Shown piece after piece: positions 26,515 to 33,847 of a stretch of 42,664 bases of DNA. Under the pieces are notes generated by a model. That model was not told the DNA's origin. It worked only from the letters and a program-made list of their open reading frames with translations, and ran no database searches. The translations under genes were made by a program, and so were the position numbers. How positions within the stretch are numbered: position 1 is the first letter of the stretch; every line of letters starts with the position of its first letter. The stretch is from Granulicella sp. (lineage in GTDB: Bacteria; Acidobacteriota; Terriglobia; Terriglobales; Acidobacteriaceae). Location of the stretch: assembly GCA_003132145.1 (NCBI GenBank), contig PKWU01000008.1:1-42664 (forward strand), read 5' to 3'.

Positions 26515-27213
26515 CTACTTCTTCAATAGAGGCAGGATGAGCGGCAACAGGTTGCGGGCGACGATCTGGTTGCCGGCGGCGGTGGCGTGGGTGCGGTCGG
26601 GCTGCATCATGCCGGGGACGCCGTAGACGTCTTTGAGGAGGAAGGGAAGCATGGGGACGCGGTACTTCTTAGCGAGGATTGTGTAGGTCTGGTTGAACTG
26701 GCGGATGTAGTCGGGGCCGTAGTCGGGCGGGAGGGTGATACCGGCGAGGGCGACCTTTGCGCCGGAGTGTTGCAGCGTGGCTACGATCTGGGCCAGGTTG
26801 GCGCGGGTGTCTGCGATGGGCAGGCCGCGCAGACCGTCGTTGCCGCCGAATTCGACGAGGACAACGGCGGGATGGAGGGCGAGGACCTCGGGGAGACGCT
26901 GGAGGCCGTCCTTGGTGGTGTTGCCGCTGATGCCCTGATTGTCGACGCGGTAGTGGAGGTGGCGGCGGTCGAGGGCGGCTTGGAGGTAGTCGGGGTAGCT
27001 TTGGCCGGGATCGGTGCCAGCTCCCGCAGTGAGCGAGTCGCCGAAGCAGACCAGGATGGGGCGTGGGTCGGTGGGCGCGGGTTCGGCGGGTGAGGCTATG
27101 GTGGATGCGGCAGGCTGGGGAGTGGGTTGCGGCGCGGGGGTGGTGTTTGCGCGGCAGCCGGTGAGGGCCAACAGGAGTGTCAAGAAAATGCGTTGAGGAT
27201 GAACTTTCCGCAT
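26515..27213 (-). CDS. tesA: GDSL-family lipoprotein esterase (TesA/lysophospholipase L1-like)
   Basis: A 232-aa SGNH hydrolase. The lipoprotein signal has lipobox LTGC (C20), followed by a Pro/Thr/Ala-rich linker. The four SGNH blocks are visible: FGDSLTAG with nucleophile S60, NQGISGNTT (Gly), EFGGNDGLRG (Asn) and PDRTHAT with the catalytic Asp/His. It probably cleaves esters, thioesters or lysophospholipids in the envelope. It is divergent from an ABC ATPase and FtsX permease, the same neighbourhood as tesA in E. coli, which supports the symbol. Unlike E. coli TesA it carries a lipid anchor. Confidence 0.85.
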   Translation of the reverse strand: MRKVHPQRIFLTLLLALTGCRANTTPAPQPTPQPAASTIASPAEPAPTDPRPILVCFGDSLTAGAGTDPGQSYPDYLQAALDRRHLHYRVDNQGISGNTTKDGLQRLPEVLALHPAVVLVEFGGNDGLRGLPIADTRANLAQIVATLQHSGAKVALAGITLPPDYGPDYIRQFNQTYTILAKKYRVPMLPFLLKDVYGVPGMMQPDRTHATAAGNQIVARNLLPLILPLLKK

Positions 27214-27306
27214 GGTTCCAACGTATCAAAGATACGAGTGTAGGATGCGATGGGAGTGCCTGCGCAGCGCGGCAAAGGATTGAACCGGTTCTAGAGATTC
27301 CCTCAG

Positions 27307-27365
27307 GGGCTAAAGCCCGGTTGATTTTTCGGCCCTACGGCGGGACTGAAGTCCCGCCCTTTCAA
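27307..27365 (+). repeat. Paired-hairpin dispersed repeat, copy 3
   Basis: First hairpin GGGC-TAAA-GCCC (27307-27318), 20-base spacer, second hairpin GGCGGGACT/AGTCCCGCC (27339-27358) and tail CTTTCAA. The second hairpin is nearly identical to copy 1. It lies in the divergent promoter region between tesA and the ABC transporter. Confidence 0.82.
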
Positions 27366-27430
27366 GACGAATTTGTGTAGTGGCTTGTTCTCAACACTTG
27401 ATTCCGCGATGCAGAGGGAGAGGTTGATTG

Positions 27431-28159
27431 GTGAGTGAAGACGCAGAGAACGGGCAGGCGATGATTGTGGTGGAGGGGCTGCGGAAGTCCATCCGCAATG
27501 GGGCGCGGACGGTGGAGATCCTGCGCGGGCTGGATTTCAGCGTGGCGAAGGGCGAGTTTGTGGCGATTATGGGAGCTTCGGGGAGCGGGAAATCGACGCT
27601 GCTGGGGCTGCTGGCGGGCCTCGATACGCCGAGCGCGGGCGAGGTGCGGCTGAATGGAGTGGCGATCAGCTATCTGCCGGAGGATCGGCTGGCGCAGGTG
27701 CGGGGGAAGACGGTGGGGTTCGTCTTTCAGTCGTACCAGTTGATACCGACGCTGACTGCGCTGGAGAATGTGTTGCTGTCGTACGAGCTGAATGCGGAGG
27801 GCGATGGGTTGGCGCGGGCGCGGCAGTTGCTGGCGAGCGTGGGGCTGGGCGACCGGATGGACCACTACCCGGTGCAGCTCTCGGGCGGGGAGCAGCAACG
27901 CGTGGCGCTGGCGCGGGCGTTTGTGATGCGGCCGCCGATTGTGCTGGCCGACGAGCCGACGGGGAACCTGGACACGGCCAACGGCGCGCATGTGCTGGAG
28001 CTGCTGCTGGGGCTGAACACGACGGAGGGAACGACTCTGGTGCTGGTGACGCACGATGCGACGCTGACGGCGCGCTCGGACCGGCGGATTGTGCTGCGCG
28101 ATGGTGCGATTATTTCGGATGAGATGAATGCGGAGCGGCGAAGAGCGGCAAAAAATTAG
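27431..28159 (+). CDS. ybbA: ABC transporter ATPase (YbbA/LolD-type)
   Basis: A 242-aa nucleotide-binding subunit of the LolD/MacB class. Walker A GASGSGKST, Q-loop VFQSYQLIPTLTALENV, signature LSGGEQQRVALARAF, Walker B IVLADEPTGNLD and the switch His in LVTHD are all intact. GTG 27431 is chosen over TTG 27428 because GGGAGAGG is better spaced; ATG 27461 would still keep the domain. It pairs with the permease that starts 131 bases later. The pair is predicted to move or extract lipids or lipoproteins at the inner membrane, linked by context to the esterase. Confidence 0.88.
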   Translation: MSEDAENGQAMIVVEGLRKSIRNGARTVEILRGLDFSVAKGEFVAIMGASGSGKSTLLGLLAGLDTPSAGEVRLNGVAISYLPEDRLAQVRGKTVGFVFQSYQLIPTLTALENVLLSYELNAEGDGLARARQLLASVGLGDRMDHYPVQLSGGEQQRVALARAFVMRPPIVLADEPTGNLDTANGAHVLELLLGLNTTEGTTLVLVTHDATLTARSDRRIVLRDGAIISDEMNAERRRAAKN

Positions 28160-28200
28160 CGTTGGGTTGTAAGTTGTGCGGTACGGGAATATTCCCTCGG

Positions 28201-28260
28201 CGGCTAAAGCCGTAATGATTTTGCGGCATTCATGGACGGGCTGAAGCCCGTCCCCTTCAA
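28201..28260 (+). repeat. Paired-hairpin dispersed repeat, copy 4
   Basis: First hairpin CGGC-TAAA-GCCG (28201-28212), 21-base spacer, second hairpin GGACGGGCT/AGCCCGTCC (28234-28253) and tail CCTTCAA. It lies between the ATPase and permease genes of one operon. The stem bases differ from copy 1 on both arms together, so pairing is kept. Confidence 0.82.
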
Positions 28261-28290
28261 GGCAACGACGGATTCAGAGGTCACTTCGAG

Positions 28291-31077
28291 ATGGCGAGCG
28301 GGCTGGCGTGGGGAACGGCGGCGAAGATTGCGGCGCGCGAGATGCGTCACTCGCGGGGGAAGTTTCTATTTGTAATTCTTTCGGTTGCAATTGGGGTGGC
28401 GGCGCTGAGCGGAGTGCGGGGATTTTCGGCGTCGTTCCGCACGACGCTGCTGGACAGGGCGCGGTCGATCATGGCGGGGGACCTGGCGGCGAGGACGAAC
28501 AAGCCGCCCGATACGGAGGAACAGAAGGGGCTGGAAGAGATCCGCGCGGGCGGCGTGGAGATGACGACGGTGACGGAGATGATGTCGATGGCCGCGTCGC
28601 CGAGCGCGATGATGCCGGTGCTGATCAGCCTGAAGGCGGTCGATCCGGCGATGTATCCGTTCTATGGGGAGATAACGCTGGCGCCGGCGATGCGGCTGAA
28701 GGATGCGCTGGGGCCGGGATCGGTTGCGGTGGGCGACGACCTGCTGCTGCGCACCGGGTTGCGCGTGGGCGACGACGTGCGCGTGGGCGGCAAGACGTTT
28801 CGCATTGCGGCGACGGTGGTGGATGAGCCGGACCGGCTGTCGGGGAACTTCGAAGCGGGGCCGCGAGTGCTGATTTCGCGTGAGGCGCTGGATGCGACCG
28901 GACTGCTTGCTCCGGGGAACCATGCGACCGAGCGGCTGCTGTTCAAGATGCCGCCGCCGAGCGATGGACGACCGGTGTCGGATGCGGCGGTCGCGGCGCT
29001 GAAGGTGAGGCTGACGGCGCTGCTGCCGGAGGCGCAGATCACGGACTACCGCGAGACCAATCCGGCGCTGACCGAGGGACTGGACCGCGCGACGAGTTTG
29101 CTGTCGCTGATGAGCCTGGTGGCGCTGGTGCTGGGCGCGGTGGGCGTGGCGATGGCGATGCGCGCGCACCTGCAACAGCGGTTGGACACGATTGCGATCA
29201 TGAAGTCGCTGGGCGCGCGCAGCGGGCAGATCATGAAGATCTACCTGCTGCAGACGCTGCTGCTGGGGCTGGCCGGGGGATTGCTGGGCGTGCTTCTGGG
29301 GGTTGCGGTGCAGCTTGCGTTCCCGCTGGTGCTGGGCAAGCTGATCAATGTGCCGACCCAGATGCACTTGCAGTGGAGGGCGATCTTCGCTGGGCTGGGC
29401 GCGGGGATGCTGACGACGCTGCTGTTTACGCTGCCGCCGCTGCTGGACATTCGTGGGGTGAGGCCGAGCATGATCCTGCGGCGCGATACGGAGTCGGACT
29501 TTGGCGACGACGGCGGGTTGAGTTTTGTGAGGCGCGTGCTGGCACGTCTGCCATGGGTTGCACTGGCGCTGGTGGTGACGGTGGTGAGCGTGGTAGTGGT
29601 ACGCAGGCACTCGCCGGGGCACGCGCTGGAGCTTTTGTTGGAGGGGATCTGCCTGTTTTCGGCGGCGGGATTCGGGCCGATGATCTGGGACTGGGTGCGC
29701 AGGGAACCGATGCAGGCGGGGTCATTTCTACTGATACTTGCTGGGATTGCTGTGATTGCGACTACGCTGTCGGACTCGTCCGAGGTGGGGCGGGTGTTTT
29801 CGGTGGGGCTGGCGATTGTTCTGCTGGTGTTGCTGGCGGCGTCGGCTGCGGTGCTGTGGGGGCTGAAGTTCTTCTTGAATCGCACACGGCTGCATCTGCC
29901 GTCGGCGCTGAGGCATGGGCTGGCGAACCTGTATCGCCCGGGGAACCCTTCGGCGGCGCTGCTGGCGGCCCTGGGCATGGGGGTGATGCAGATGATGACG
30001 GTGTATCTGGTGCAGCGGGCGGTGGTCGACGAGCTGCATATCGCGTCTGCGCCGAATATGCCGAATGTGTTTCTGGTGGACATTGCGCAGACGGAGATCG
30101 AGGGGATTCGCGCGGTGCTGAAGGCTCAGCCGGGAGTGACGACGCAACCGGAGCTGGTGCCGATGGTCGCGGCACGGGTGGAGTCTGTCGACGGCGTGAC
30201 GCAGGCCGAGGCGAGGGCGAAGGCGGAGACGGAGAGGCGGCCTGCGCAGGGGATGCCGCGGAGTGGGCGGCGGCACATGCCGCGCGGGGTGAACCTGACC
30301 TGGGCCGAGGAGGTCCCGGTGGGGACGAAGGTGGTGTCGGGCGAGTGGTGGAAGGCGGGCGAACGCAGGGCGGAGCTTGCGATCTCCGAGCAGCAGGCGG
30401 AGTGGATGGGGGTGAAGCTGGGATCGACGATTGTGTTTGCAGCGCAGGATACGAAGATCGCGGCGACCGTGGTGGCTCTGACCAAAGACGATGGGCAGCA
30501 CGTCTTCGGACGCGCGCAGTTCACGCTGCCGAAAGCTGCGCTGGACGGGCTGCCCGCGGTGTGGGCCGGCGGCGTGCATGTGACGCCGGCGCGGGTGGGC
30601 GAGCTGCAACGCGCGCTGTATGCGGCGTATCCCACGGTGACGGTGATCAATGTGGCGCAGGCTCTGGAGACAGTGCGCGCGGTGGTGATCCAGGTTACGT
30701 ATGTGATCCAGTTTCTGGCGGCGTTCTCGATCTTCGCGGGAGTGGTGATTCTGGCGTCTTCGATTGCGGGGACGAAGTACCGGCGGACGCGCGAGGTGGT
30801 GGTGTTGAAGACGCTGGGCGCGACGCGTGGGCGAATTGCCGCGATCTTCTCGATTGAGTTTGCCGTGCTGGGGTTGGTGGCGGGGGTGGTGGGGATCGGG
30901 TTTGCCAACCTGATTGTGTGCTCGCTGCTGCACCAGATGAGCGTGGCATACAGGGTGCAGTGGCTGCTGAACCTGGGGGCGCTGGCGGGAGTAGCCATGC
31001 TGACTGTGGCGACGGGATGGGTGGCGAGCCATCGGACGCTGGGGCAGAAGCCGCTGGAGGTGCTGCGGGAGGAGTAG
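28291..31077 (+). CDS. ybbP: FtsX-family ABC transporter permease (YbbP-like)
   Basis: A 928-aa inner-membrane permease. It has a first membrane helix (LFVILSVAIGVAALSGV), a MacB-type periplasmic domain (about 45-260), a first FtsX domain (about 265-395, with LDTIAIMKSLGARSGQI), central helices (about 425-570), a second periplasmic region (about 580-800) and a final FtsX domain (about 800-925, with REVVVLKTLGATRGRIAAI). The double FtsX plan and length match YbbP. The ATG at 28291 is near the repeat at 28201. Together with the ATPase and divergent esterase it recreates the tesA-ybbAP neighbourhood. Confidence 0.88.
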   Translation: MASGLAWGTAAKIAAREMRHSRGKFLFVILSVAIGVAALSGVRGFSASFRTTLLDRARSIMAGDLAARTNKPPDTEEQKGLEEIRAGGVEMTTVTEMMSMAASPSAMMPVLISLKAVDPAMYPFYGEITLAPAMRLKDALGPGSVAVGDDLLLRTGLRVGDDVRVGGKTFRIAATVVDEPDRLSGNFEAGPRVLISREALDATGLLAPGNHATERLLFKMPPPSDGRPVSDAAVAALKVRLTALLPEAQITDYRETNPALTEGLDRATSLLSLMSLVALVLGAVGVAMAMRAHLQQRLDTIAIMKSLGARSGQIMKIYLLQTLLLGLAGGLLGVLLGVAVQLAFPLVLGKLINVPTQMHLQWRAIFAGLGAGMLTTLLFTLPPLLDIRGVRPSMILRRDTESDFGDDGGLSFVRRVLARLPWVALALVVTVVSVVVVRRHSPGHALELLLEGICLFSAAGFGPMIWDWVRREPMQAGSFLLILAGIAVIATTLSDSSEVGRVFSVGLAIVLLVLLAASAAVLWGLKFFLNRTRLHLPSALRHGLANLYRPGNPSAALLAALGMGVMQMMTVYLVQRAVVDELHIASAPNMPNVFLVDIAQTEIEGIRAVLKAQPGVTTQPELVPMVAARVESVDGVTQAEARAKAETERRPAQGMPRSGRRHMPRGVNLTWAEEVPVGTKVVSGEWWKAGERRAELAISEQQAEWMGVKLGSTIVFAAQDTKIAATVVALTKDDGQHVFGRAQFTLPKAALDGLPAVWAGGVHVTPARVGELQRALYAAYPTVTVINVAQALETVRAVVIQVTYVIQFLAAFSIFAGVVILASSIAGTKYRRTREVVVLKTLGATRGRIAAIFSIEFAVLGLVAGVVGIGFANLIVCSLLHQMSVAYRVQWLLNLGALAGVAMLTVATGWVASHRTLGQKPLEVLREE

Positions 31078-31382
31078 CGAGCGCCGTTCCGGTGCGGCTT
31101 GCGATGTGTTGCGATGCGAGACAAGGCAAATACGGAGATTCTGGCTGCGCCAGAATGACGGCTTTTGCGGGCTGCGCCAGAATGACGGCGTCGCAGTTGA
31201 TTCGCGGTGACAATTCTGCAAAGATAGCCTTAACCCGGCTGAACTTATTCTGTTAGCACATTGTTGGCACTCGCCAAACGCGATCGCTCTCTTACCGGCG
31301 GAAGCATCGGGCCGGGCCAGCCGGGGTGGTTGCAATCCATTGCCCGAGTTGGTTTTGCGCAGGAACCGGAAGGCAGGGGCAT
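31078..31382. other. Intergenic stretch between ybbP and the sigma-54 activator
   Basis: About 305 bases holding the GATTCT repeat (31128-31190) and then the presumed promoter of the activator. No gene is seen. A TGGCAC at 31265 resembles half of a sigma-54 site but lacks a GC at the right distance. Confidence 0.5.
31128..31190 (+). repeat. GATTCT...GAATGAC palindromic repeat, site 4
   Basis: The first 33 bases are identical to 15062-15094 (hairpin ATTCTGGC/GCCAGAAT). A second partial unit, GCTGCGCCAGAATGACGGCG, starts at 31171. Located just after the ybbP stop. Confidence 0.85.
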
Positions 31383-33074
31383 GTGTTGAACGAAGCCGAG
31401 ACCAGCGTGCGCCAGGAAGCGATCGAGCCGGCGTCGGTGCGCACGCACGCGGCGCTGATGGGCATCTACGAGATATCCAAGGTGCTGACGCGGCCGGCGC
31501 GGCTGGAGACGGCGCTCGCTGGCGTAGTGAACCTGCTGCACAGCTTTATGGACATGAGCGGCGGACTGATCGCATTGCTGGACGAAGAAGACCAGACGAC
31601 GACCGTGGTGGGCGCGGGCTGGAACGAGGCCGAGGCGAGAGAGCACTTTGAACGGCTGCCGGAGCAGGCGGTGGGGCAGATTGTTGTCTCCGGAATGCCG
31701 CTGGTGGTGCGCGATGTGGCGCGCAGCCCGCTGTTCGCCGAGTGGAGCGAACTGAAGGCCGAGGATGCGGCGGTGGTGCGGTCGTTTGTGGGGGTGCCGA
31801 TCAAGGGCGAGAGCCGCACCATCGGGACGATCACGATCGAGCGGGTGGGGAGCCAGTCATCGCCCGGCACGCTCGACGAAGACGTGCGCTACCTGACGAT
31901 GATCGCCAACCTGGTGGGACAGACGGTGGCGCTGCAGACCATGGTGGAGCGCGACCGCGAGCGGTTGATGGAAGAACGCAACCGGCTGGAGCAGGAGCTG
32001 GAACAGAAGAACGCGGCGAAGCATGAGGGGATCTCGTGGATCATTGGACAGAGCGCGGCGATCCGCGAGGTGACGGAGAAGGTGCAACTGGTGGCGCGAT
32101 GCAACCTTCCGGTGCTGCTGTGCGGCGAGTCGGGGACGGGCAAGGAGCTGTTTGCGCGGGCGATCCATGAGTACTCGCCGCGCAAGGAAATGCCGTATAT
32201 CCGGTTGAACTGCGCGGCGCTGTCGGAGTCGGTTCTGGAGTCGGAGCTGTTTGGCCACGACAAGGGGGCGTTCACCGGCGCCATTGGAATGCGCAAGGGA
32301 CGCTTCGAGATGGCCGACGGTGGGACACTGTTTCTGGATGAGATTGGCGAGATATCGACGACATTCCAGGCAAAACTGCTGAGGGTGCTGCAGGAGGGGG
32401 AGTTCGAGCGGGTGGGCGGCAATCACACCATCAAGGTGGATGTGCGGCTGGTGACGGCGACCAACCGGAACCTGGAGGCGGCGGTGATCTCGGGCGACTT
32501 CCGCTCAGACTTGTACTATCGCATCAGCGTGGTGCCGATCTTCCTGCCCGCGCTGCGCGAGCGGCGAGAGGACATTCCGCTGCTGGCGCGCGAGTTTGTG
32601 AAGCGCTTCAACAAGGAGCATGGGGTCAGCCTGAGCATCTCTCCGCGCGCCATGGAGGTGCTGACGGCGTGCGAGTTTCCCGGCAACGTGCGCGAGCTGG
32701 AGAGCTACGTGCGGCGCACCGCGGCGCTGACCAAGAACCCCGTGTTGCAGGCGGAGGACTTCGAGCTGAGCAGCAAGAGCAGTTCGGCGGCGATGGGCAA
32801 GTCGATGAGCAGGGCGCGCGCTGCCGGCAAAGGCGCGATGGACCTTCCTGCACTGGAGCCGAATGGGAGAGCGCAGGCCGCAGCGGAGCCGGGCAATGCG
32901 GAGCCGGACAGGGGGTCCTCCGGAGAAGGCGACTTCAGTGAGCGCGAGCGGTTGGTGGACGCTATGGAGCGGGCCGGATGGGTGCAGGCAAAGGCGGCCC
33001 GGCTGCTTGGCCTGACGCCGCGACAGATGGGCTACGCGCTGCGCAAGCAGGGAATCGAGATCAAGCGGTTCTGA
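31383..33074 (+). CDS. NifA-type sigma-54-dependent transcriptional activator
   Basis: A 563-aa enhancer-binding protein. The GAF sensor domain covers about 15-190, then a short coiled-coil-like linker rich in Glu/Arg. The AAA+ domain has Walker A GESGTGKE (K254), sigma-54 contact loop GAFTGA and Walker B GGTLFLDEIGE. The C-terminal Fis-type helix-turn-helix reads GWVQAKAARLLGLTPRQMGY, the NifA-class signature. The linker after CEFPGNVRELE has no further Cys pair, so the oxygen-sensing Cys motif of rhizobial NifA is absent. GTG 31383 (AGGGG upstream) or TTG 31386 is likely; an ORF start at 31326 would add unsupported residues. No nif genes are nearby. Confidence 0.87.
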   Translation: MLNEAETSVRQEAIEPASVRTHAALMGIYEISKVLTRPARLETALAGVVNLLHSFMDMSGGLIALLDEEDQTTTVVGAGWNEAEAREHFERLPEQAVGQIVVSGMPLVVRDVARSPLFAEWSELKAEDAAVVRSFVGVPIKGESRTIGTITIERVGSQSSPGTLDEDVRYLTMIANLVGQTVALQTMVERDRERLMEERNRLEQELEQKNAAKHEGISWIIGQSAAIREVTEKVQLVARCNLPVLLCGESGTGKELFARAIHEYSPRKEMPYIRLNCAALSESVLESELFGHDKGAFTGAIGMRKGRFEMADGGTLFLDEIGEISTTFQAKLLRVLQEGEFERVGGNHTIKVDVRLVTATNRNLEAAVISGDFRSDLYYRISVVPIFLPALRERREDIPLLAREFVKRFNKEHGVSLSISPRAMEVLTACEFPGNVRELESYVRRTAALTKNPVLQAEDFELSSKSSSAAMGKSMSRARAAGKGAMDLPALEPNGRAQAAAEPGNAEPDRGSSGEGDFSERERLVDAMERAGWVQAKAARLLGLTPRQMGYALRKQGIEIKRF

Positions 33075-33847
33075 TGGGGCTTGCGGGCGGCCGCTCTCTC
33101 CCCCTTCCGCGGAAGAAGCATTGAAGTTGTCCAGCGAGAGTCAGACTTGCGTAGGGAAAGCCCATTGACGGGACAATCAAGAGGGTTGCTTGGAAGCAAG
33201 GTCGCACTAGTGGACGATTTTCGTATTGTTCACGCTTCCGGGGCCGGTTTAGAGGGCCTCTCAACGTTCTGTTAACCACTTGGCCTGGAGCTGCCCCAGA
33301 ACTTTGAGCCGTTTCCACCGATTCCGCTCGAAGTTTCCGATAATCCCGTATTCACCCAAATTTGCGGTGGCGCATTCTTCGCGGCTGGTGGATGCCTGGG
33401 GAGTCGAGTCTGTTTTCTATGCGCAAGGTCAGTTCACGAGACTGCGTTCCATGCCTTCCTTCGCAACCGACACTATAAGCATTTCCTTATAAATATGGGG
33501 GCGCGCGCACACGCGTATTTCATAAACAGCTTCACGTCTGCAAGTCATTGATTTCAAGAGATAATCAGCAACAGCCAACCATTGATAAAAACGCGCTCTC
33601 GCGGTTATGTCTACGTGTTCAATATTGATCACTTTTAAATTATTTTTTGTGCAACCATACGCAAGTACCTTGCATCGCAGCTTCTATGCACCTGATACGG
33701 CACGTGAATCCAACTCCGGAACCACTCGATCCCTTATGTGTGGTTCGCGTATACGATTCGGCGCAAGAAAAGCGATGGACAACTTTGCAGCACAGTTTAT
33801 GCATCGCAGTTTATGTTATGCATCGCAGTTGGAGAAGGGGACACTAA
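33075..33847. other. Long AT-richer intergenic region upstream of the adhesin gene
   Basis: About 770 bases with no credible gene; short frames here have no domains. It is clearly more AT-rich than its surroundings from about 33470 (for example TTATAAATAT near 33487 and a T/A-rich run near 33631-33650). Contents worth noting are a sigma-54-like TTGG-N10-GC element at 33190-33206, a small ATAAG/CTTAT hairpin at 33475-33490, and the GCATCGCAG repeats at 33672, 33801 and 33820. It is probably a long regulatory region. Confidence 0.5.
33797..33830 (+). promoter_or_regulatory. 15-bp direct repeats directly upstream of the adhesin ribosome site
   Basis: TTATGCATCGCAGTT occurs at 33797-33811 and again at 33816-33830, a 19-bp period, ending just before the ribosome site GGAGAAGGGG. 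The core GCATCGCAG occurs a third time at 33672-33680. The arrangement looks like an operator or a leader RNA element. Confidence 0.5.

Noticed and set aside
31265-31281. TGGCAC as a sigma-54 promoter for the NifA-like gene
   Set aside because: The GC of the -12 element is not ten bases after GG; spacing is wrong by two.
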